From Chromera velia (taxonomy: Eukaryota > Sar > Chromeraceae): 56,314 nt of DNA. Position numbers and translations under genes: made by a program. Positions within the stretch are counted from its first letter, which is position 1, and every line of letters starts with the position of its first letter. Under the pieces are notes generated by a model. That model saw only the letters and a list, made by a program, of their open reading frames with translations. It was not told the origin of the DNA and did not search any database. Positions 1-10,800 of this stretch are shown here, piece by piece. The stretch is from contig JAHBMJ010000027.1 in NCBI GenBank assembly GCA_018398765.1, positions 2,578 to 58,891 of the forward strand, in the 5' to 3' direction.

Positions 1-127
1 CCCCCCCTCCCTCCCTTTCCCATCCACACATAATGTCTCAACAAAAATAAAAGCATTCAGAGAGAGAGAGGGAGAGAGAGAGAGACCATGCAAATCGCCA
101 CACGGCGTCGGCATGCTGCACAACCGA

Positions 128-162
<35 letters not shown>

Positions 163-305
163 AATCTCTCTCCCTCTCCTCCTCCTCCTCTCTCTCCTCT
201 CCCCTATTTCTCTCGCGCAGTCATACAGCTGCTGGCTCACTCAACCAGCATGCAAGCAAGTGAGCCAGCTTGCAAGGTAACCAACGTCAGCGTGGCCCGG
301 AGAGG
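1..305. repeat. Simple-repeat-rich 3' flank of the minus-strand gene
   Basis: This is the downstream flank of the first gene. It holds a purine run (GA repeats, about 59-86) facing a long CT tract (about 128-175). The short open frame across the CT tract encodes only Ser/Leu dipeptides and looks like a repeat artefact. I see no gene here. Confidence 0.8.
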
Positions 306-3300
306 CTAAGAGAAGGGTGGTATAACCTGGTTGGCGAGGATCGTCTGCCACCTGTCTCGCAGACCCCGACCACTCAGACGGAGGGCAAGAGGGTCAAACC
401 CCCCGGGATTCGTTAAACCAGAGAGACCAGCCCCGGCGAGGGTGGAATCAATTTGAGGGCCTAGGAGAGACACGGCACCCCCGTAGAAGGACGAGGGCAC
501 ACCCGAAGGATCTGCCAACATCTCCTCTTGATGCATTGACCGTCTGCACATGTCTGCACACAGGGTTTCGTTCTCTTCACGAGATCTCCTCTCCCGCTCC
601 TCAGAGGATTCCGATCGCTCACCCCGACGCGCTCTGTTTCGCCCCCGTCTCCTCACCGCCCCCCCCTCTGTGCTACCCCTACCTCGCTTCACCACTTCCG
701 GCTCTTCTGCGTGTGTCTCTTGCTGTCGCTGAGCTGCCATCCGTGGCGTTTGCACAGCGCTTGTCGCCGTCGCCTCCCCCCCTCCATTCCCCCTGACACC
801 CATTCCCACTCTGCTTATTCGCAGTTGTTTGCTTGCGAGGGTGGCTGCTGTTTTCAGGGTGCGAGTGAGGTCTGCGAGATGTGCGGCTGCCGCGTCTCTG
901 TACAGCTGCCGGACCTCTGCACGGCGAAGTGACAGAAGGCGGACGACCTGCCCGTCTACTGTCAGCCAGAGGTGGAGGAGAATGTGGGCTCCGTACACTG
1001 CGACTTGAAGCCAGTCGAATCTGCAAAGAAAAGCAACCACAAAGAAAGGGAGGAAGGAAGGAACAAAGGAAGAAAAAGAGGAATTGGAAAAAGATGGACG
1101 CAAAAACGCGGGGGGGGGGCGGGCAACGCGATTTTTCCGCGCCCTTGTCTCCTTTCACATCTTTTGGATTCCTCAGGACGCACCCACCATGTTTGTTACG
1201 TCAGTCAAAGAAGAAGACGTGTTCCCCGAAGAGTTGAGATAACCATCTATCTGGGCCTCTTTTTTGCCTTGTTAACACAGAAGCAAGTAATGGAAGACAG
1301 AGATAGGGAGCTCCAAGATGCCACACACAGCCAGAAGGAGCTGGAACAGAAGACGAAAGAACAGAAGAGAAAGCGATTTCAGATGACAGTCAGAGAAACT
1401 CATGAGCAGGCCAAGCAACCGACTGACTGACCGGAGAATGAGGATGAACACCCGAGTGATGAGAATCAGTTTCAGATCTGCCCAGTGATTCATCAGCAGA
1501 ACGTCTGCAACGCGGACACCCCTCAGGAGGTCCCGAGAGGACACCAACAGTTCGTTCAAACGGGGGGGTGCCATGTTATTTCTAACAGCAAGGAAAAGAA
1601 CAATGGCAGCATTCGACACTCTCACCACCGTTCCCCTGTGCCCCGTTCTCTCATTCGGAGTTCGCAACGTTGGGTCACTTGCAGGCGTGCCCCGAGCGTA
1701 TTCATATTCGTTCCCCCCAACTGCACCAACAGAAGATCGGTAAGGATCTCTCTCACTCCCGCGCATGTGTCTCTCCCCCCTCCCCGTTCCTGCCTGTGCA
1801 CTCACAGGAGGCACGTGCGGCCTCAACCAGGGACCGCCAAACATCGGGTGCTCTTCTCCTGCAGGAGCCCTTCCCCCCCAAATTTTCCTCCTCCCCTTTT
1901 TCCTTTCCCCCCCCTCATCTGCCATTGCTTGCTCCTGTTGCTGCCGCTGCTGCTGCTGTTGCTGCTGAGACCCCACCAGGGAGATGTCAATTTCGTCTCT
2001 CACAGGTATCAGGTGGGTTTTCCTCCCAACGATCGCAGAGCAGACCGGAAACGCAATCAGAAGCACATTCAAAGCCGAGGGGGCCGCAAAGAAGTACATG
2101 AACACCGTGGGGGTGTGGTCGCCCCAAAACCCATTATGTTGCTGCACGCAGAGCAAGCGAACAAGCGTAGGAAAGGAAGAGAAAGCACAAAGAAAGAACC
2201 CAATAAGAAAGGGACAAGAGACAAGACAGGGCCGGAAAAGCGAAAAATGACATGGAAGTATCTCTCCCTACGTTGCACTTCCAGCTTGAGAGGACGAAAG
2301 TGGGTGACATGCAGAGAGAGATTGGAGGTCGACAGGAGACACAGCGACAGATAAAGAGTTGTATGGGGTTGCGACCTTTCCATCCATCTCCCTACTTTCT
2401 TCTTCCCTATATCCGGACATCCACTCGATCCTTGAATCTACAAACCAACCAACCAACCAACCAACCAACCAACCGAATCTCCCCCGACCCCCCCGGAGCC
2501 CCGGAAAATCTCCCGAGCGGCGAGGAAGAAGTAGAAGAACGAGTAGAACCGAACCACTTGGAAGATCGCTAAGAGGACGTTGGTGGCCGAACACGCCAGA
2601 TTACACCAGCCCAACAAAAAGAAGAAAGAGACGAACACCGTGGAGAGAATCACCACGTAGTGTGGTAATTGCAATTTCGTCGGGTCCGGAAAGCTCTGCA
2701 TACACATGCACCCCCGTGCAATGAATGAGACACATGTTCGTATGCATACACTCATTTTTATACTCTGTCTAAAACCTTCAATAAAGGTGCCCATGCATAC
2801 ACTTCCCGACTTGTCTGGGTCTGAGTGTAACCTGAGCACCTGCACCGGATTCCATTCAACCAACAGCACCCAGAGACCTAGCTACAAAGCGAGAAGAGAG
2901 AGAGATACCATAAACCCCCGGAATAAATCGAATGAGAAAGGCCGAAATCCCGCAAATGCATACACTCCGGCTCTTGTCCTTTGCGTCTTTCGCCCACCCA
3001 CGTATGTATGGATGCATGCAAAGGAAAATTGAAGAAATAGCGCAACGCTTCCCTTTTTTTCGTGAGCAGTCGGACTGCAGGACGGGAAGCGACGCTTGCT
3101 TTCTCTTCTGTATCTGTCCATGTTATTGCTTCCACTCGACCCGGCCAGTTCGACTGACGAGCGTAGAAGGAGTCGGCAGGGCTTCTCCAGGCCTCGTCAG
3201 GGTGACGACCACCGCGATCTGACCGCACCAGAGCATGGTCATGGGCAGCCACAGACAGACCAATTTGTCCTTCCGAAGGACAAGTTCGTCCGTGAGATAC

Positions 3301-6300
3301 TCGGAAAATCCCAACCAGCCTACAGAGCTGCAGTGATAGAGCAGAGTGGATGTGCACACACACACAGAGGGNGGGGGGGGGGGGGGTTCTTAGGAAAGTG
3401 GCAGCACATTAGCATGAGATCGGAATCCAAGAGGAACATTTTCCGTTCCCCTTCTCTCTCCCTCTGCCTGTATGATACTGCGCCCGCCTCTTTCCACTGC
3501 GCCTCCGTTCTTGCGCTGGATATGCCCCATTCACCAGGCAATGACCGAAAGACAAAAGACAGATAAAGATAAGAGGGCAGCATGTAGAATGCAGGATTGA
3601 ATTGTCTTTTCTTGCTTGCACTCCCTGACTGAGAGAGGGAGACTCAGACGGAAGCACAGGCCAGACAGACAATTAAGAGGCAGCAGGCGAATTCTGCATC
3701 CACTCACCAAGCTACTTCACTCACTATCTGACTGACCGTATGGATCGCATAAATTTGGAAAACCGCATGAAAAATCCGAACCCTCGCAGAGGAAACGGAC
3801 GACCCGCACTCTCGCGAATCCCCGCCAGGAGGTTCACCAGCAGAGGGCCGATCGGTGGCATCTCTGCTCTCTGGTGAGAGGGCATAGAGACGTGTCCCCC
3901 ATCCGATTCTCTCCCCCCCCCTGCCGGGTTGGGAGGATCACCTAATCGGGCCACTCCGGGCGCACTCAACGTCTGATGAGGGGGCTCTTGTTCTACACCC
4001 CCACCACTCGTCTGCTTCACTTCTGGAGAAACAGACGAATCTGCCCCTTCCTTTCGCTCCCTTTCCTGCTTCTCTCTTTCCACCGTCTCTTTTTCCACGT
4101 CCCCTCCTGCATCCAACGCGACGGCATCTGCCGACCCACGGCCCCCCCCCGGCGTTACAGCCGGTCGGGGTGGTGAACCACCAACTGGCTGAGATTCAAG
4201 TGGGGCTAACCGCCCCCCCACAAGCACTGGTTTCAGCTGCTGACCCTGACTCTGCCCCCGCTCTGCATTCATGGCTCGTTTTCCACTCTGGCTTCCAGCG
4301 GCAGCTGCAGTAGTCCCCCCTTCCCCTGCCGGATCGGGCACCGGAATGGAGTTCGCTCTTCGCAGTGCCTCGCTGTCCGCTCCTGAGACCTTTAAGCTCG
4401 CTCCCCCTCCTGTCCTTCCCCCCCCCCTCTTCCGACTTCCCTGAGAGAGGGAAAGAATCGAAACCTCACGGTCATTTGCCCCCCCTCTGTGGAAATGAGA
4501 GTAAAGGGACGAGGTCACTGCTGCCTCCGCACTGAAACGACGGGTATTCGAAGACGACCCGCGTGCCTGACTTTGACCCCCCTGATGAACAGCTGCTGCA
4601 GGGTGCAGGTGGTGATGAACGGGAGAGGGATCCCGGCGGTGGACCAGGGCCTTCGCCCACCGTTCCTTGTCTCCCGTGGGAATGAACACGGGAAGGGAAA
4701 CGATGCGAGAGGTCAAAATACGGGCATCTACAAAAGGAACGTAGCGTTTCAACAAGAACGCAAGGACATCGTGAGAGTCCGACTGACCCCCCAGACCCCA
4801 AACGTCATGCACCCCCTTCTGCTGACGGGGTGCTCTCCTAGTACAACAACAACAGAGCCAGCCAGGGGGTGCATAGACAACCTCGTCACCCTCTCTCTCA
4901 TTCTCCCCCCCTCCCCGCTGTGCATGCAGGAGCGTCTCCCTTTCTCGAGGCACTGATCCCTCCTCTCCCTCCCCTGCCCCCCCCTCCCTCGAACGCTGTC
5001 CTCGTGGAAGCGTCCCATACAGCAACGCAACGGATCGCTCGGATGAAGTGCGCACGAGGGGTGCCTGACGGATGGTGGCAGTCCCACTGTTAGGCGGGGG
5101 GGCGGAAGGGAGGTCTTCGCCGGCCTCCACCAGCGACAGCCCCCCCGGCATTGTGGATCTCCGGCCTACTCGGGATCGGGAAGGCAACAGAGGGGCGGGG
5201 GGGGAACCTTGACCTGCTGCCGAGTTCAACACTCCACTAGGCTGCTGTGCACCTCCGCCGTCATAGACAAAAGGAGGCGACGCACCTTGTGATTGACGTG
5301 TGTAACCCGTGTTGTAGGTTGACGAATGCTGTTGTTGGCCTTGACTGTATGGTCGGAGACCTGGGGTTGCATTTGTGTGTTGTTGCCTTAGTGGAGGCAG
5401 TGCGAATGTCATGGTAGAGTGGGGGTGGGGCATGATCCCTGCTCCTGTGTCGGTGGAAGCCATCGGTCGATGAGTTCGTACAAATTGTGATGAATATCGT
5501 GAAGGGGTCGGCATAGATCCGAAAACGTGAGGGGCGGGTTGGGACGGTGCGTATCCTGCATGGGGCAAAACCAGGGAACTGTGGGGGTTCGGGATCCCGC
5601 TTTCTGTGGGTGGGCTGGTACCGTGTTGGTATGAGTGTGTTCCCTTTGACTGTTTGGTACTTCCATCTCGGTCTTCTGGCATATGTTCTGCTACTGTGTG
5701 TGGCTGCAGCAGCTCTAGAACCGTCTCGAAATTCTGCTCGATCTCCAGAGACTGCTGCTCCATCCTGTATGAATTCCGTTCTGCGTCCTGGGCCAGGCGG
5801 AGACGGAAGACCTGCAGGCAATCACAGATCCCGTGGCACATCCAGGCAGGTGAGGGGCGTGTTTGTGTTCATCCAGGATTCGTTTATATGTATGCAATCC
5901 GAGGAAATAAGCGCATGCAATCACAGATCCCGTGGCACATCCAGGCAGGTGAGGGGCGGCAGGATCTTGAGTGCGATTCGTTGGTTCGTTAGCATTGGGT
6001 GGCCGCAATCTCTTGCCGTACGGATCTTGAAACTAGACCATGGATATGGGAGCTGAAAAGTGAGAGCTGGATACGAACACAAGGCAAGACAAAGCAAGGT
6101 GAACCAAGGCAAGGAAAGGAGAGAAGAGGCATGGCGTCCAACCGGACCGACCTGCAGGACAAGAAAGGCCGCGTTCTTGACCACGAAGGGCGACATGGGG
6201 AGGGCGAAACCGGGATCGTTCACGTGGAAGATGACCCAGACGTAGATTCGCAGGACAAGGAAGGGAAGGTCCACGAAGAAGATGGACACGATCGCCGCAT

Positions 6301-7024
6301 GCTTCCGAGTCGACAACACGTCTCCTGCCGCCTCATGCCGACCAAGGAAGCTGACTTCCCCGACACTGCTCTCGTCTATCGGTGTGTGGCCAAGACCGGA
6401 GAACGAGTAGCCGTGGAAGAACAGACCGAGGAAGATGAAGCTGACGACCGCCCTTTGAAACGTCTTCATCTCTGGCAATGCGCTCTCAGGGAGCAGGCTG
6501 TACTGGAACATCACACCGATGTCGATCAGGTCCAGGACCACAAAAGTGATCATATCCGCGTGGAGCAACAGGCCGACAGAGACGGTCTTGCTCTTCTTTC
6601 CAAACAGCTGCTTGCTCGCACGGAAGTTCAAAATGGCATACGCCAAGGGGGTTAGTTGAATGGCAAAGTAGATGTAGATGAAGTCCGAGTCGAACCTGTC
6701 GGAATAATCCAGTCCGCTCTGGCCTCCCCTGATCATCGGGGAGACGTAGATGAACGTCAAGACCATTTTGAAAGCCAGAGACCAACTTAGTGTGGTCCAT
6801 TGTACTGCTCCCTTGAAAGCCGCAACCCTTCTGTACGGATTCACCATCATGTGAATGACAAGAGGAAGATCTACGATACCGCATAACGCAAACAAAGGAT
6901 TCAATTTGGTGCACAGAAAATACAGCAGCGTCCCGTTCTGGACTACAACAAGTATGATCAGCAGCATCCAGAGAATTCGGAACTTGCACTGCCATTTCCA
7001 CGAAAAGAATGGGCAGCACGCCAT
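306..7024 (-). CDS. Polytopic membrane protein with TMEM121/CECR6-like N-terminal domain
   Basis: Six minus-strand exons: 7024-6152, 5811-3737, 3327-3159, 2695-2489, 2141-1432 and 1020-306 (stop TAG). All junction phases agree (0, 2, 0, 0, 2), giving about 1,582 residues. Exon 1 (291 aa) has seven to eight hydrophobic helices. It includes a VLDLID motif and a final FVVKNAAFLVLQ|VFRLR helix that reads across the splice. Their order and spacing resemble the TMEM121/CECR6 family, whose biochemical role is poorly known. Exon 2 encodes about 690 residues rich in Pro, Ser, Gln and Gly, probably a disordered cytoplasmic region, with a Cys cluster (CCCCTRR). Exons 3-6 add about six more helices, a poly-Gln tract and a charged C-terminal tail. 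The second membrane domain is not recognised; it could be a diverged duplicate of the first. The 3' half could also be a separate gene, but the GTCAGTCAG donor closing exon 2 and the matching phase favour one gene. The junction ending exon 4 is the least certain. Confidence 0.6.
2441..2474. repeat. (AACC)n microsatellite
   Basis: About eight AACC units lie just downstream of the proposed end of exon 4 of the minus-strand membrane protein gene. Confidence 0.9.
3352..3387. repeat. (CA)n then poly-G tract with one unresolved base
   Basis: A short CACACA run is followed by a G homopolymer containing an N at 3372. It lies in the intron just upstream of exon 3 of the minus-strand gene. The true length of the G run is unknown. 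Confidence 0.9.
5818..5958. repeat. 42-bp perfect direct repeat inside intron 1 of the TMEM121-like gene
   Basis: Positions 5818-5859 and 5917-5958 are identical over 42 bp and offset by 99 bp. On the coding (minus) strand, one copy lies directly before the exon 2 acceptor (CTGCAG at 5817-5812). The other lies upstream in the same 340-bp intron. The 57 bp between them are unrelated. Confidence 0.9.
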
Positions 7025-7807
7025 CCTGAGAGAAGATTTCAGGGACGGCTCCTACAGAGCTTCGAAAATTGAAAGGGCGGTGAAAGGGTACTTCTGGTGA
7101 GGGCGAAAAGCGAGACAAAGCCTACATGAGCAGCAACTACAGATCACCTGTTGCTTGGGCAAGTAAGAGCATATCGAGGAATACCAAAGCCCCGAAACAC
7201 TGCGAAGCACCTGGCAGGAGTTTTAGGATAAGATGGACACTGCTGAAGGCGGATGGGACGCAGTCAGTGATGCAGCGTTTGATGACAGTCTGTTACACTG
7301 ACCGCAAAGGCTGACATGGGCTGACTCGCGGTTCGCCGCGGTACTTTCTTGCACGGCTCAGTCTGATTCTCAATTAAGAAGACGCGGCCGGGCCCACAGC
7401 CGGGGCCCATCCATTAAGGGCCCTCATGCAGCATGGCCCCGGCATGCATGCATTTACAATGGATCCACCTATAGCTTCAATTGTGGCAGGCATTGGCAGG
7501 CTGATGCATTTTCTCGCGCATAACGCGCGCACGTGCACTTAATTTCATTTGTGCATATGTTTTTTTGTTCGAAGTGACCGCATCCCTTTGGGCGACAGTC
7601 CATTGAAGGACGTTTGGCATACTCTATACGGTCACATTGTGTGCACACTCTTCTTCCTTTCTCTGGTCTTACGCAGAGAGGAGCCCAGACAACTCTCAAG
7701 AATCCATTTTTCCAAACGCCAAGCGAAGCTGTTGTTGTTTTTGTCAACTGTTGTTTCGTGAAACAGGTGTATACGATTCCTGCAGAAGGCCCATTGTCCA
7801 ACGAACG
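7025..7807. promoter_or_regulatory. Divergent intergenic region, TMEM121-like gene / CFAP47-like gene
   Basis: 783 bp separate two start codons that point away from each other, so both promoters must lie here. A GCATGCATGCAT run sits at 7442-7453. It matches the TGCATGC-type motif recognised by AP2-family regulators in apicomplexans (known from that group; inferred here). A GC-rich imperfect hairpin lies at about 7388-7443, with arms GCCGGGGCC and GGCCCCGGC. The open frame of the plus-strand gene runs upstream to 7637 without a stop, so an earlier start or a 5' UTR intron is possible. No clear TATA box was seen. Confidence 0.5.
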
Positions 7808-10800
7808 ATGAAGACCATAGCAGGAGGGAGGACGAAAGACCTCACTCTGCTGGGTCAAAACAACCCGGGCAGCGCGCCCCTTCTCGTGGAGCCTTCGGAA
7901 GTTCGTTTTGATTCGATCAAGAAAGACGTCAGGTACGTCCAGACCATCTACATTCGTAACGTTTCAACAAAAGGCAGGAGAGTTCGCCTCGGCAGGCCGT
8001 CCACATCCTATTTTCGTCTTCACTACGAGAATTTCATTGCCCTTGCTCCGGGTCTCACCGTTCCCGTTGAGGTCGAATACTACTCCAAAGATGGCAAAGA
8101 CGCCAATGACGTCTTGGTCATTCAATGCGAAGACGAGGAGGTCATTGACATTCCTCTCAAAGCACGGAGGCCTACTGCACTTTTTGAGTACCCAACCACA
8201 CTCAACTTTGGTCCGCTTCTTCCTCGCCGTCGACACATTCGGGAGTTCACCATCACCAATGTCGGAACCAAGGCGGGTGTATTTGAAGTCAAGGTGCACC
8301 AACAGAGAACGAGTGCCGATGTTATGTTTACACCCAACAACGTTGCAGTCGAGCCCGGGGAAAGTCTGAGGGTCAAGGCACACCTTTCTTGTGACGAGGC
8401 ATGCTCGTTTCAGGAGGTTGCATGGGTCTCTTCCCCTGACGTGTGTAAACTTGACCCGCCGCTTCCGCCCATTAGCGTCGAGGCCGTGATCACAGGACAA
8501 AATCTGCGTCTGTTGATCAATGGACAGGAAGAGTCGTTTGCAGAGTTGGGCTCTCTTTACTTCGGGCAGACGAAGGAGGTCTCTGCAGAGGTGATCAATG
8601 ACGGTCCCCACAACGCCCATTTCAGGGTCGCTGTCGTTGAAAATGATCCTCCCACTCCGCCCTGGAGTGCGGAAGATCCGACTGCACCCCTGGCAGCAGC
8701 GAACATCTTTTCGTTCTTTCCCTCTTCAGGAGAAGTACCGCCCTTCGGGAAGCTCCCTGTGACAATACGAATCGCAACACCCGTCTGGGAACAGGACAAA
8801 ATGAAGGGATTTAGGTACAACAGAACTCCTCAAGATGTCCACAAAACCCAGAGGGCCGTTGTAAAGTTTGAATCAGAAGAATTTAATCAAACCACCGTGA
8901 TTCAGGTGGCCGCCTTTCTGTCTCTACCCGCCCTCTTCCTTGACCCTCCCCGTTTAGATTTCGGTAAGTGCCTTGTGGATGACCGACGGGACGTCAGATT
9001 GGCGTTGACGAACAAACACAAGGACGCAGCGATCGAGTGGGAACTCCAAAAGGTTTCGCAATTCTTCGCGAGCCCCAACAAAGGCCGGCTGGCACCCCAA
9101 CAAACGGTCTCTGTGGTCGTGTCCTTCTGTCCTCGTCGCATAGGGGTTGCGGACAGCCGCTTTGCGGTTGCTCTTTGCAAGGGCCTGTACACAGTAGAGA
9201 TGGACGTGAGCGCAGAAGCGTGCAGCTACATCCCGGTGCACTTGTTGGTTCCAGAGGACAAGGAGCAAGAGGAGGTCTACTCATCCTTTTTGAAGGTCGG
9301 ACATGCACAGACAGACAGCGAAAAACTTTCAGATTCGGGTGCGATGTCTGCATTATGCTTTTCGTGCAATGCCCTGCTTGTGCATACAAATGCGAAGGGA
9401 AGCTCTTGCTGTTGGAACAAAACAACGGAAGGGGGGAAAAGAGAGTGGGCGAGACAGAGGAAAGAAAACATTCACGGGCAGTCGCGACACATTTGGAATA
9501 AGAAGGAGCTGTTTTGGGGCAGTTTCGAAAAGAGCTTTTTCTGCTTCGTTATTTGACAATAGTTTCTGGTCTCTCTGCCCGTCTGTTTGTCTGTCTGTTT
9601 GCTGTCGCTGTTTGCTTACAGGTTTCCAAGAAGCTTGCCCCCTACTTTGACTCTGCCGTCAACCGACGTCTGGGTGCTCCCCAAACCTTCAAGGGGGGCC
9701 TAGACAAAGTGCCAAAGGACCTGATGCCAAACTACAAATTCGTTCCCCAGGACATGAACGTAGCCAATGCCTTGTGGGCAGTAAGGGGGGAGGAGGCGAT
9801 GGGTACAGCAAGCGAGACTGTAGGGCCTCCCAAATTAGGAAATTTGAATCCTTCGGCTGCAAACCCGCAAGAAGGGGGGGGGACCTCCCTTGTACCGTAC
9901 TGCCATCCGCACCAGACGGGGACTCTCTCCGGGTTCCAATCTCTCGATGCCACCAACCTCAAGCGCAGTCTGTTGAATCTCACAGGGCCGGGCGTAGGAG
10001 GCATCAGCGTGGCCCAGCGGCCCATGGGGGTTCCTGCAGACCAAGCGACACTGAAGCTTCAGGCAGCTCTCTTAGCCACCCAGGGGGGAACGCAGATCAA
10101 CCGCCCGATCACCCTGACGAAACTGATGAAGTCCCAAGTGTGGGGGGAGAAGGAGGAAATTGCCCTCAAGGATTTGATGGCGAATGTGCGGAGGATGAAA
10201 CAACAGGGACCTCACGCACATGACGCGCGAACGCTTGCCCTTCAGATTGTCAACAGAAGAAGATACACGCAGGTCAGATCACTCATTTGTCCTTCAGTCT
10301 TCTCCGCGTGTCAGAAGAATGAGTTGAACAAGTGAAGTTCAGCATGAGCCTCTTGAAAGTCAGAGAGACGAAAAAGTCAGTAAGAGAGAAGAGTATCGAC
10401 GTGGCTCTGGTAAGAATCTCTTGCTGCTCTTCCAAAACGACTGCGCAGTCATTTGCTCTCTCTGCTTTGCTACAGTGAAAGGTCTGAAACACCTCACCTC
10501 TTTGCTCTCCGTCGCATGCATGCCTTCATGAAAGCAGTGGGTTCGTGATGAAGCGAGGAAGCGTCGCGCGAAGCCGGGAGAGCCTGTGGACATTTTTTAT
10601 GAGTACGACCCGAATATCGGTGTGGTCCCGGGAGCCGGGCTGAAGCCTCCAAAGCTTTCAATTAAGGACATCCCGACAGATCCTCTCTGGTTGTTGAGAC
10701 CGCGAGAGGACGACGGAGGCAAGCGCGGTGTGACGGGACTGCAGTTTCAGCACGACCCGATGGTCTTCTTCAGGAGGAAATTCAGAGACCATCCGCAGAC

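Noticed and set aside
2069-2383. Hydrophobic minus-strand frame suggesting an extra transmembrane exon
   Set aside because: The hydrophobic residues come from the polypyrimidine tract that precedes the acceptor at about 2142, so it is intron sequence.
5999-6655. 218-codon plus-strand frame, apparently hydrophilic and Asp-rich
   Set aside because: It is the antisense shadow of exon 1 of the TMEM121-like membrane protein, whose helices and family resemblance are convincing.
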